DNA of 6,551 nucleotides from positions 1 through 6,551 of the forward strand of contig JAOUFZ010000097.1 of NCBI GenBank assembly GCA_029857995.1. The letters are read 5' to 3'. The translations under genes were made by a program, and so were the position numbers. The notes beneath the pieces were generated by a model. It was given only the letters and a program-made list of their open reading frames with translations. It was not told where the DNA came from and did no database searches. The stretch is from Dehalococcoidia bacterium. GTDB lineage: Bacteria; Chloroflexota; Dehalococcoidia; GIF9; AB-539-J10. Shown in pieces: positions 1-6,258 of the stretch; the first letter of the stretch is position 1, and each line of letters begins with the position of its first letter.

Positions 1-2
1 TT

Positions 3-872
3 CGATGTTCTCTCGATTACTTCCGGTGGCAACATAGGCGCTGGCGGTTCTTTGTCCCATCCTGAAGCTAATAGCCAATCGCGGACTGGCTGTTTATCAA
101 AGCTGGGTTGAGAATGGCCAACCTCATATAGGCTGACGTCCCAGAAGCGACTTGAGTCTGGCGTTAGTAGCTCATCAATAAGGGCTAATTGACCATTGAC
201 AAAACCAAACTCGAACTTAGTATCGGCGATTATTATGCCCCGGCGTTTGGCATAATCTCGCGCATAGCCATAGATGAGCAGACTTTTTTGTTCTAGTTCC
301 CCAAAAAGGTCTTCACTGCCAAGGTCTTTTATGTCTTGATTGGTTAAAGGGCGGTCATGTTCTGTGTCACTCTTAGTAGTCGGGGTAAAGATAGGTTGGG
401 ACAATTCCTGGCTCTCTTTCATTCCCTGGGGCAAGCTGATATCGGCAACTTTTCCAGTCTCCTTATACTCCGCCCATGCCGAGCCAGAGAGATAGCCCCG
501 AACGACGCATTCTACAGGTATGCGCTCGGCCTTAGCCACAATCATAGAGCGTCCGATAAGAGAATCCGGTAACTCCCCCGGCTGGCTCGAGAGATTCTTC
601 ACTTCGTTCAGAACGACATTGCTGTCGATTACCTTGATAAGATGATTGGGTAGGATATGGGCTGTTTTCTCAAACCAGAAGGCAGAGAGCTGGTTAAGAA
701 CTCTTCCTTTGTCAGGGATGCCACAGGGCAAGACAACATCGAAGGCAGAGATGCGGTCGGTGGAAACTATGAGAAGTTTATCACCTAAACCATAAACGTC
801 TCTTACCTTGCCCCGCCGAAATAAAGGTAGAGGTAAGTTTGTATTCATTAAGACTGTTGGGCTGCTACTCAT
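3..872 (-). CDS. purC: Phosphoribosylaminoimidazole-succinocarboxamide synthase (SAICAR synthetase), 3'-truncated by the window edge
   Basis: PurC joins CAIR to L-aspartate with ATP to give SAICAR, in the cytoplasm. The frame stays open from an ATG at 872 to the left edge, giving 290 residues. Visible motifs are GKVRDVY (21-27, nucleotide-binding N-lobe), the first family signature around RIPVECVVRGYLSGSAW (117-133), and the second, ADTKFEFG (216-223), followed by IDE at 232-234. The end read so far (PPEVIERTS) resembles the region just before the C-terminal helix of the long, yeast Ade1-like form of about 300 residues, so perhaps 15-20 residues are missing. Bacterial short forms are about 240 residues. 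A second in-frame ATG at 848 (MNTNLPLPLF) lacks any Shine-Dalgarno. The 872 start has only a weak purine stretch (AAGAAAACT) before it, so the start is uncertain by eight residues. It lies 69 bp after the dehydratase gene and is probably co-transcribed. Confidence 0.95.
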   Translation of the reverse strand, partial: MSSSPTVLMNTNLPLPLFRRGKVRDVYGLGDKLLIVSTDRISAFDVVLPCGIPDKGRVLNQLSAFWFEKTAHILPNHLIKVIDSNVVLNEVKNLSSQPGELPDSLIGRSMIVAKAERIPVECVVRGYLSGSAWAEYKETGKVADISLPQGMKESQELSQPIFTPTTKSDTEHDRPLTNQDIKDLGSEDLFGELEQKSLLIYGYARDYAKRRGIIIADTKFEFGFVNGQLALIDELLTPDSSRFWDVSLYEVGHSQPSFDKQPVRDWLLASGWDKEPPAPMLPPEVIERTS

Positions 873-910
873 AGTTTTCTTAGCCCGGACTACGATGTTC
901 CCAGTAACGG

Positions 911-934
911 TTTAAGAAGTCGCTTCTCTTTAAA
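911..934 (-). other. Imperfect inverted repeat between the dehydratase gene and purC
   Basis: An intercistronic hairpin candidate begins 7 bp past the dehydratase stop codon. TTTAA plus GAAG (911-919) can pair with CTTC (923-926) and TTAAA (930-934) around a TCG loop, with a 3-base bulge (927-929). On the transcribed (minus) strand no T-run follows it and purC comes next, so it is not a convincing intrinsic terminator. It could affect mRNA processing or stability, but this is inference. Confidence 0.25.
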
Positions 935-941
935 CCAATAA

Positions 942-2393
942 CTAGGGTTCAATGCCACACAATCTCTTGGCACTGCTTTTCATTCTCTCTATATTGGACT
1001 GTCTACCAATCATAATTCTCTGAGCCATAGGTGACCCGGCACCATGCATCGATTCCGCCAAATAACATGCGGCTCCTAAACCCACCGTGAGATTCTCAAT
1101 CAGTCGTAGTACACGAACGCGATTTTCTACCGCAATACCATCAACACCCTTCAGATACTTAGCAACATACTTGCCTATCTTGGGATGCTTAAGGTCTTTT
1201 TCAGAAGGCATGGTTACTATTAAGCCGCCAGCGATGTCCTGGGCCAGTCTGGCTATGTCATAAGGAAATTTCGTCACGTTTAGTTTAGATACATTGGCTC
1301 TTAGAGTGTCTACAAGGTAAGTTCCCGAAGCTTCTCTGTGACCTTCATAAGCACAGGCAAGACTGCAAGACATCAGGGTTTCATTGAGCTGAATCATGTC
1401 AATGATTTTGTCTTTAATATGGGAAGCTTTTGCAGTGCCCTGATATTCAGCAACTAATTGACTGGCGCCAATCAAGACATCGCCCATACCTGATTTGCAG
1501 GCATAACTCTGGCGGTGATAGGCAGAAAACTTCTCTACCAGGTCGCCGGCAAAGTCATATTCCTTGTACATAAAGACTCGTTCCCAGGGAACAAACACGT
1601 CGTCAAAAACAACCATACACTCCTGTCCCCCGTAAAGAACGTTACCAACATCCATATTCGGGCTGTCTATTTTCCTCGTGTCGCATGATTGTCTTCCATA
1701 GATGTATATAATCCCCTGGGTGTCGCTGGGCAAGGCAAAAGAAATAGCATAATCCTTATCTTCTTCACGCATAGCCCTGGTCGGCATACAGATGATTTCA
1801 TGCGAATTTACAGCTCCTGTCAGGTGCAATTTGCTCCCACGGACTACAATGCCATCAGATTTCTCTTCCACTACGTGAAGGTATTGGTCGGGATCGGCTT
1901 GTTCGGCTGGACGAAGACTTCTATCGCCCTTGGCATCCGTCATGGCACCACAACAAACCAGGTCTTCATCCTGTATGTATCTTAAGTATTTCAGGAAACG
2001 CTTGTTGTATTCGGTCCCATATTTCTGGTCAATGTCATAAGTCACCATCGACAAAGCATTCAAGGCATCCATCTCAACGCAACGCTGAAAGCAAGAACCG
2101 GTATAAGCACCCAATCCTCTACCCATTTTTGATTTGTTGACCAGGTCTTCGGTACTCTGATGAATGTGACAGAAACGATTTATCTTCTTTCCTGTTAGAT
2201 GAGAGGTGACTGTCATAACGTTCCGGTATTGTGGAAATTTGGATTCTTCGGCAAGTTCATAAGTAGCAGCAATACAATTCCTTGTCGGTTTGATAATAGG
2301 ATTATCTGCATGATTGGTAACACGCTCTCCAAACATGTAGAGTTCAAAATGCATTTTCCTCATGCTATCAAGATATTCTTTCGCAGTCTTCAT
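942..2393 (-). CDS. 4-hydroxybutyryl-CoA dehydratase-like flavoprotein (HpaB/AbfD superfamily)
   Basis: This 483-residue protein is full length for the 4-hydroxyphenylacetate 3-hydroxylase / 4-hydroxybutyryl-CoA dehydratase superfamily, whose fold resembles acyl-CoA dehydrogenase and binds FAD. It most resembles AbfD (about 490 residues), which converts 4-hydroxybutyryl-CoA to crotonyl-CoA using FAD and a [4Fe-4S] cluster. Candidate cluster ligands are C101 and C105 (SCFQRC), H293 and C299 (HRQSYAC). Residues corresponding to others studied in AbfD, recalled from memory, are Q103, T192, E258, Y297, K300 and E447. HpaB monooxygenases lack this ligand set, so a radical-type dehydratase/isomerase is the better reading. 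The His-to-Cys spacing is one residue shorter than in AbfD. ATG 2393 is preceded by GGGAG at 2402-2406, 8 nt away. The gene lies 53 bp after purB and before purC, with no transferase or dehydrogenase partner nearby. The true substrate is unknown. Confidence 0.85.
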   Translation of the reverse strand: MKTAKEYLDSMRKMHFELYMFGERVTNHADNPIIKPTRNCIAATYELAEESKFPQYRNVMTVTSHLTGKKINRFCHIHQSTEDLVNKSKMGRGLGAYTGSCFQRCVEMDALNALSMVTYDIDQKYGTEYNKRFLKYLRYIQDEDLVCCGAMTDAKGDRSLRPAEQADPDQYLHVVEEKSDGIVVRGSKLHLTGAVNSHEIICMPTRAMREEDKDYAISFALPSDTQGIIYIYGRQSCDTRKIDSPNMDVGNVLYGGQECMVVFDDVFVPWERVFMYKEYDFAGDLVEKFSAYHRQSYACKSGMGDVLIGASQLVAEYQGTAKASHIKDKIIDMIQLNETLMSCSLACAYEGHREASGTYLVDTLRANVSKLNVTKFPYDIARLAQDIAGGLIVTMPSEKDLKHPKIGKYVAKYLKGVDGIAVENRVRVLRLIENLTVGLGAACYLAESMHGAGSPMAQRIMIGRQSNIERMKSSAKRLCGIEP

Positions 2394-2446
2394 CCTTCTG
2401 TCTCCCTGCGTTATGCGGTAAGATAGGATTCCAAGTCAATGCCCCA

Positions 2447-3805
2447 TCACGACACTGCCCTGGAAGCCAGCTTGGTTGACCCAGCTTTGCCAGCTTTCTT
2501 TTTTCGTTTGGTTCCAGCTAGCCGCAATCGCTCAAAGACCTCGTCCACATGCTTCAGATAATAACCATAATCAAAGAGAGAATCCAGTTCCTTTTTGCTC
2601 AAATGAGCAGTTATCCGCCTGTCTGTTTCAAGCAAGCTCAGGAAGCTTTTCCTTTTCTCCCAAGCTTTCATGGCGTTGTCTTGCACTATTTTGTAAGCCT
2701 CTTCCCGCATTAGACCTTTATCTATCAAGGCGAGCAGCACCCTTTGAGAGAATATGACACCCTGGGTGAGTTCGATGTTATGACGCATGTTTTCCGGATA
2801 AACCCCGAGTCCTTTCGTTATAGAGGTAAATATAGCTAGCATGTAATCCAGCGCCAGACAAGAATCAGGCAAGATAATTCGCTCTGTGGAGGAGTGACTG
2901 ATGTCACGTTCGTGCCATAAGGCGATGTTCTCCAGAGAAGTTACAGCATAGCCTCTTATTAATCGAGCCAGTCCGCAAATACGCTCACAAAGCTCGGGAT
3001 TTCTCTTATGAGGCATCGCCGAGGAACCTGTCTGCCCTGCTTCAAAAGGCTCTTCAACTTCCCGGACTTCCGTTCGCTGGAGCCCTCTAATCTCGGTGGC
3101 AAATTTCTCCAAGGAGCTGGCGATAATAGCCAGAGTGGTCATGAACTGGGCGTGGCGGTCACGCTGGACTATCTGGTTCGATATGGGAGCCGGTGCAAGC
3201 CCTAGCCTAACACAGGCTATTTTCTCAACCTCAGGAGGCACAGTAGCATAAGTGCCTACTGCGCCGGATATTTTGCCCACAGAGATGTTTTTCCTGGCTT
3301 CAGCCAGCCTTTGAGCATTGCGCTTCATTTCCTGAGCCCACAGCGCCATCTTTAGACCAAAGGTAGTCGGCTCAGCATGAACCCCATGAGTCCGCCCCAT
3401 CATAATGGTATATTTGTGTTCTATAGCTTTACTCTCCAGTACGGATATAAGCTCGGTGATATCTTTTGCCAAGATATCTGCCGCCTGGGTCAATTGCAAG
3501 CCGAGGGCGGTATCCATAACATCCGAAGACGTGAGACCAAGATGTACAAAGCGTGACTCCTCACCCAGGCTTTCAGCCACCGAGTTAAGAAAAGCCGTCA
3601 TGTCATGGTGGGTCACCTTCAGAAACCCGGCAATACGATTCAAGTTGTAACTGGCTTTCCTTATTCTGGCTATTTCTTTTCGAGGGATTTCCCCCAGCTC
3701 GGCCCAAGCTTCGCAAACGGCTATTTCCACCTTGAGCCACTGGTCAAACTTATTCTGCTCAGACCAGATTTTCTTCATCTGAGGTCTGGAGTAACGCTCG
3801 ATCAT
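2447..3805 (-). CDS. purB: Adenylosuccinate lyase
   Basis: PurB releases fumarate from SAICAR to give AICAR, and from adenylosuccinate to give AMP. It is a cytoplasmic homotetramer of the fumarase/aspartase superfamily. The three conserved regions are present: THHDMTAF (65-72), TSSDVMDTAL (92-101) with GRTHGVHAEPTTFG (137-150, H140 probable catalytic residue), and the flexible-loop signature GSSAMPHKRNP (260-270), with S261/S262 as the candidate catalytic serine. At 452 residues it is about 20 longer than the usual 431. The excess is a basic C-terminal tail from about residue 431 (TKRKKKAGKAG...). ATG 3805 starts one base after the purE stop, and its strong ribosome site AAGGGG (3811-3816, 5 nt spacing) lies inside the last purE codons, so purE and purB are very likely translationally coupled. 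Confidence 0.97.
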   Translation of the reverse strand: MIERYSRPQMKKIWSEQNKFDQWLKVEIAVCEAWAELGEIPRKEIARIRKASYNLNRIAGFLKVTHHDMTAFLNSVAESLGEESRFVHLGLTSSDVMDTALGLQLTQAADILAKDITELISVLESKAIEHKYTIMMGRTHGVHAEPTTFGLKMALWAQEMKRNAQRLAEARKNISVGKISGAVGTYATVPPEVEKIACVRLGLAPAPISNQIVQRDRHAQFMTTLAIIASSLEKFATEIRGLQRTEVREVEEPFEAGQTGSSAMPHKRNPELCERICGLARLIRGYAVTSLENIALWHERDISHSSTERIILPDSCLALDYMLAIFTSITKGLGVYPENMRHNIELTQGVIFSQRVLLALIDKGLMREEAYKIVQDNAMKAWEKRKSFLSLLETDRRITAHLSKKELDSLFDYGYYLKHVDEVFERLRLAGTKRKKKAGKAGSTKLASRAVS

Positions 3806-3806
3806 A

Positions 3807-4265
3807 TTATCCCCTTGCTAACTCTTGTTTATATTTGCGATAAGCTTCCCTTATCTCTTTGTTTCCAATGGCCAAAATCTGGGCTGCGAGCAAGGCAGCA
3901 TTCTTGGCTCCGCTTGCTCCAATGCCCATACAAGCTACCGGCACTCCCCCGGGCATCTGGCTTATAGAGAGTAAGGCGTCTATGCCTTTTAACTCACTGG
4001 TAGGCAAGGGCACACCAATTACGGGCAAAGTTGTCCAGCTAGCTAAGACACCAGGAAGATGAGCCGCATAACCAGCAGCGGCGATGATGACTTTCAGTCC
4101 CTTCTTCTCCGCCTCCAGGCCATACTCCCTTATCTTCTCGGATTTTCTATGGGCTGAGATAATAGAAAGCTCATAATCAATGCCTAGTTGCTTTAGCATA
4201 TCCAGCGCCGGTTGTATCAGGTCACTATCCGTCTTGCTGCCTATGACCACGCCCACTAATGCCAT
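3807..4265 (-). CDS. purE: N5-carboxyaminoimidazole ribonucleotide mutase (class I PurE)
   Basis: Class I PurE moves the carboxyl group of N5-CAIR to give CAIR, the substrate of PurC. It is normally an octamer in the cytoplasm. The 152-residue length is typical. Motifs are GSKTDSDL (9-16, phosphate/ribose loop), SAHR (37-40, H39 the expected catalytic histidine), GYAAHLPG (65-72) and the C-terminal QMPGGVPVA and AALLAAQIL segments. AAHLPG and the overall length argue for class I rather than the animal-type class II. Two positions look unusual: T12 where the loop usually has Ser, and AAAGYAAHLPG where GAGGAAHLPG is common. ATG 4265 is fixed by an in-frame upstream stop at 4272-4274. Its ribosome site is weak (AGGG about 11 nt upstream). 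Class I enzymes depend on PurK or on high bicarbonate, and no purK is visible here. The next gene, purB, starts 1 bp downstream. Confidence 0.96.
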   Translation of the reverse strand: MALVGVVIGSKTDSDLIQPALDMLKQLGIDYELSIISAHRKSEKIREYGLEAEKKGLKVIIAAAGYAAHLPGVLASWTTLPVIGVPLPTSELKGIDALLSISQMPGGVPVACMGIGASGAKNAALLAAQILAIGNKEIREAYRKYKQELARG

Positions 4266-4271
4266 TGCCGT

Positions 4272-4331
4272 TTAAACCCTAAATCCTGATGTCTAAACTC
4301 TAAACAAACTCTAAATTCCAAATACCAAAGC
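4272..4331 (+). repeat. Degenerate heptamer array, CTAAANN polarity (left arm of purD-purE element)
   Basis: Tandem 7-bp units run in register just upstream of purE: TTAAACC, CTAAATC, CTGATGT, CTAAACT, CTAAACA, then a 4-bp interruption (AACT), then CTAAATT, CCAAATA, CCAAAGC. The consensus is CTAAANN on the plus strand. A 10-bp segment here (4273-4282) is a perfect reverse complement of 4475-4484 at the far side of the gap. Function is unknown. It lies in the probable 5' untranslated region of purE. Confidence 0.6.
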
Positions 4332-4390
4332 TCGCTCCGTCTGGGATTTTAGTCATTAGATGATAGGAACTAAATTTTTCCTTTCTTTTG

Positions 4391-4489
4391 TTTAGTATTT
4401 CGAATTTCGTGCTTAGGATTTATCATATTCTGATCTGTCATTCTGCATTTCTACTCTTGCCTTTTGATTTCCTCTTAGGGTTTAGATTT
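4391..4489 (-). repeat. Degenerate heptamer array of opposite polarity (right arm of purD-purE element)
   Basis: Units TTTAGTA, TTTCGAA, TTTCGTG, CTTAGGA and TTTATCA run in strict 7-bp register from 4391 to 4425. Looser T-rich units follow up to GGGTTTAGATTTTATC, inside the purD 3' end. Read on the minus strand the unit is NNCTAAA-like, so this arm is inverted relative to the left arm. The outer boundary TTAGGGTTTA (4475-4484) matches the left arm's 4273-4282 in reverse complement and contains the purD stop codon. The last PurD residues (KIKSKP) are therefore encoded by the repeat. Confidence 0.5.
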
Positions 4490-5758
4490 TATCTTATCTA
4501 TCTCTCTCAAAGCAATGTCTTTGCGATAATAACAGCCTTCGAAGTAAATATTGGAGATGTTGCGGTAAACCTTTTCCCGAGCCTCAGCCATGTCCTGGCC
4601 CACACCTACCACGGTGAGAACTCGACCGCCGTCGGTATAAATCACATGATCACTTCCAGACTTGGTTCCGGCATGGAAAACCAGCACATCCTTATCCACA
4701 CCGTCTATCCCTCGTATGGGAAAACCGGTTTTATAGCTGCCAGGATAGCCACCCGAAGCCATAACTACACCTACGCAGGCCTCCGTACTCCACTCTATCT
4801 TCAGCCGGTCGAGGTTGCCCTGTACCACTGCCATAAGCACATCTACGAGGTCGGTCTTGAGAAGAGGCAAAATGACCTGAGTCTCCGGGTCACCAAAGCG
4901 AGCATTAAATTCCAGCACCACTGGCTCTCCATCGATAATCATCAACCCCGCATAAAGCACGCCCTTATAAGGGAAGCCTTCTTTAGCCATAGCCTTCACA
5001 GTCGGCAACAGAATATCCTTGGTTACCTTTTTGGCCATCTGGGCGGAGAAAAAACCCGGCGGACTGTAACTTCCCATGCCTCCCGTGTTGGGACCCTGGT
5101 CATTATCTCCGATCTTTTTATAGTCGCAGGCTGGCACCATGGGTGAGACTGTCTTCCCATCAGTGAAAGCTATGAGGCTGACCTCTCGACCGTTGAGATA
5201 TTCGTCAATTATTACCCTATCTCCGGCAGAGCTGAAAACCTTGGCTTCCATAATATCGCTGAGGGCTTTGTGAGCTTCGTCCAAAGAACTGGCGATAATC
5301 ACACCTTTCCCAGCAGCTAGCCCCTCGGCCTTGACGACGACAGGTGGACGCTGTTCCTGAAGATATTCACGAGCCTCAGAATAAGAAGAGAAAATGGCGC
5401 CTTTGGGACAAGGGATGCCATATTTTTCCATCAGATTGCGGGCAAAAACCTTGCTTGATTCTACCTGGGTGGCTGCTTTAGTGGGACCGAAAATAGGAAT
5501 GCCCAGCTTATCAAAGTAGTCCACTATGCCTGAAGCTAGCGGAGCCTCAGGACCAACCACGACAAGGTCAATGCTTTTTTCTTTAGCCGCCTTGCCCAGC
5601 CCTTCTATATCGGTGGGACGCAAATTCAGATTTTCCGCGATGGCGGCTGTGCCGGCATTCCCCGGAGCAGTGAAGACTTTCCCAACCCTGGGACTCCGGA
5701 CAATCTTCCAGACTAAGGTGTGCTCCCTGCCTCCACCGCCAACGACTAGTATCTTCAA
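4475..5758 (-). CDS. purD: Phosphoribosylamine--glycine ligase (GAR synthetase)
   Basis: PurD ligates glycine to 5-phosphoribosylamine with ATP, the second step of IMP synthesis. It is a monomeric cytoplasmic ATP-grasp enzyme. The 427-residue length is normal. Visible are the N-domain loop VVGGGGREH (5-13), GPEAPLASG (69-77), the ATP-grasp glycine-rich segment VVKAEGLAAGKGV (141-153), GPNTGGMGSYSPP (222-234) and the PurD signature RFGDPETQ (287-294), which carries metal/ATP-binding acidic residues. The start codon is TTG: an in-frame stop (5762-5764) sits two codons upstream, the protein begins exactly where family members begin (KILVVGGGGREH), and GAGAG precedes it by 6 nt. The C-terminal end (KIKSKP) runs into the heptamer repeat of the downstream gap. 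It lies between the ferritin-like gene (222 bp upstream) and purE (209 bp downstream). Confidence 0.97.
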   Translation of the reverse strand: MKILVVGGGGREHTLVWKIVRSPRVGKVFTAPGNAGTAAIAENLNLRPTDIEGLGKAAKEKSIDLVVVGPEAPLASGIVDYFDKLGIPIFGPTKAATQVESSKVFARNLMEKYGIPCPKGAIFSSYSEAREYLQEQRPPVVVKAEGLAAGKGVIIASSLDEAHKALSDIMEAKVFSSAGDRVIIDEYLNGREVSLIAFTDGKTVSPMVPACDYKKIGDNDQGPNTGGMGSYSPPGFFSAQMAKKVTKDILLPTVKAMAKEGFPYKGVLYAGLMIIDGEPVVLEFNARFGDPETQVILPLLKTDLVDVLMAVVQGNLDRLKIEWSTEACVGVVMASGGYPGSYKTGFPIRGIDGVDKDVLVFHAGTKSGSDHVIYTDGGRVLTVVGVGQDMAEAREKVYRNISNIYFEGCYYRKDIALREIDKIKSKP

Positions 5759-5764
5759 ATTTCA

Positions 5765-5769
5765 CTCTC
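5765..5769 (-). promoter_or_regulatory. Ribosome binding site supporting the TTG start of purD
   Basis: The minus strand reads GAGAG at this position, 6 nt before the TTG at 5758. The upstream in-frame TGA at 5762-5764 leaves no other start that would preserve the conserved N-terminal nucleotide loop. The repeated GAGAGAG also allows a site 2 nt further upstream. Confidence 0.6.
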
Positions 5770-5871
5770 TCGTGTCAGCCTTCGGGGTATAGCTGTACCA
5801 CGTCCTCCATTTTCTGAATTCTTAAACGCCAGTTTTTTGAAAGATGGCACTGGGAATGATAGTGAAGGTTA

Positions 5872-5976
5872 TCACGAGGAACAGCCAAGCTTGGCCTCGG
5901 AGCATACCTGCTTCTTCTTCTTCTTATGCTTCCCTCTATTCTTCCTTACACCTTTTAGTTTCACTCTGTGTGACAT
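5872..5976 (-). CDS. Possible small lysine-rich ORF, 34 residues
   Basis: An ATG two codons beyond the ferritin-like stop opens a 34-residue frame. It begins MSHRVKLKGVRKNRGKHK, contains five consecutive lysines encoded by (AAG)5, and ends CSEAKLGCSS with two cysteines 9 residues apart. I recognise no family. The only Shine-Dalgarno-like sequence, AAGGAG, lies in the last codons of the ferritin-like gene, 13 nt from this ATG, which is too far. It fits better an overlapping ATG at 5981 that gives only six residues. Chance is a serious alternative, since AAG repeats alone create a basic peptide. It is listed because the 222-bp gap holds nothing stronger. Confidence 0.2.
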   Translation of the reverse strand: MSHRVKLKGVRKNRGKHKKKKKQVCSEAKLGCSS

Positions 5977-5980
5977 AGCA

Positions 5981-6238
5981 TTATAAAATCTCCTTGAATT
6001 TGTCGGCCTGAACAGGGTCGAGATTTTGAATCAGTTTCAGCAACTCTGCAACATGCTCCTTCTCTTCTTCAATAATATGTTCCAGTATAGTCGCAGCCTC
6101 TTCATTCTCCAGGATTAATATATGCCCATGATACTGGTTAATGGCTTGCAACTCGCCTACCAAATCCTCGCGGAGCATTTCCAAATCGTCTATTATAGCT
6201 AGTTGTTCATCGTCAATTTCTTGAGAAGAATAACCCAT
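5981..6238 (-). CDS. Small ferritin-like protein, encapsulated-ferritin (EncFtn)-like
   Basis: This 85-residue, acidic, all-helical protein has two predicted helices, as in half-ferritins that must dimerise to build a four-helix diiron site. Helix 1 carries E29-L-Q-A-I-N-Q-Y36 and helix 2 carries E59-K-E-H62. These match in spacing the ferroxidase ligands Glu32, Glu62, His65 and the nearby Tyr39 of Rhodospirillum rubrum encapsulated ferritin, and the sequence also recalls the ferritin domain of Pyrococcus encapsulin (EEKxH and NLDP motifs). Expected roles are iron oxidation/storage or peroxide protection. No encapsulin shell gene is in view, and the C-terminus (DKFKEIL) lacks a recognisable encapsulin cargo peptide. 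The start at 6238 is preferred because AAGGAG lies 8 nt upstream. An ATG at 6268 would add ten residues and overlap guaA. It follows guaA by 20 bp, so co-transcription with the purine genes is likely. Confidence 0.8.
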   Translation of the reverse strand: MGYSSQEIDDEQLAIIDDLEMLREDLVGELQAINQYHGHILILENEEAATILEHIIEEEKEHVAELLKLIQNLDPVQADKFKEIL

Positions 6239-6246
6239 CTTTCTCT

Positions 6247-6252
6247 CTCCTT
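6247..6252 (-). promoter_or_regulatory. Strong Shine-Dalgarno that sets the ferritin-like gene start
   Basis: AAGGAG on the minus strand sits 8 nt before the ATG at 6238, in the 20-bp gap after the guaA stop (6259-6261). It favours the 85-residue form over the longer frame starting at 6268, in which this site would lie inside the coding sequence. Confidence 0.75.
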
Positions 6253-6258
6253 TGACAC

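Noticed and set aside
357..572. 71-codon plus-strand ORF
   Set aside because: It is antisense to the most conserved part of purC, including its first signature, and has no recognisable family.
2410..2439. Possible sigma-70 promoter before the dehydratase gene (TTGACT, 18-bp spacer, CATAAC, minus strand)
   Set aside because: The -10 box matches only four of six positions, and the predicted start near 2403 would leave a leader of about 10 nt and cut into the GGGAG ribosome site at 2402-2406.
4388..5146. A 252-codon plus-strand ORF
   Set aside because: Most of it lies antisense to purD, whose protein matches its family over full length. The plus-strand product has no recognisable domain, and its first part is translated intergenic repeat.
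5583..5765. 60-codon minus-strand ORF overlapping the purD start in another frame
   Set aside because: It lies wholly within the purD 5' region plus a few bases. The composition (many Arg, Trp, Ser, His, Cys) is typical of an out-of-frame shadow.
5884..5895. Perfect 12-bp palindrome GCCAAGCTTGGC
   Set aside because: It has no loop, no T-run and no second copy, so it cannot act as a terminator. It could be an operator half-site pair, but nothing else supports that.
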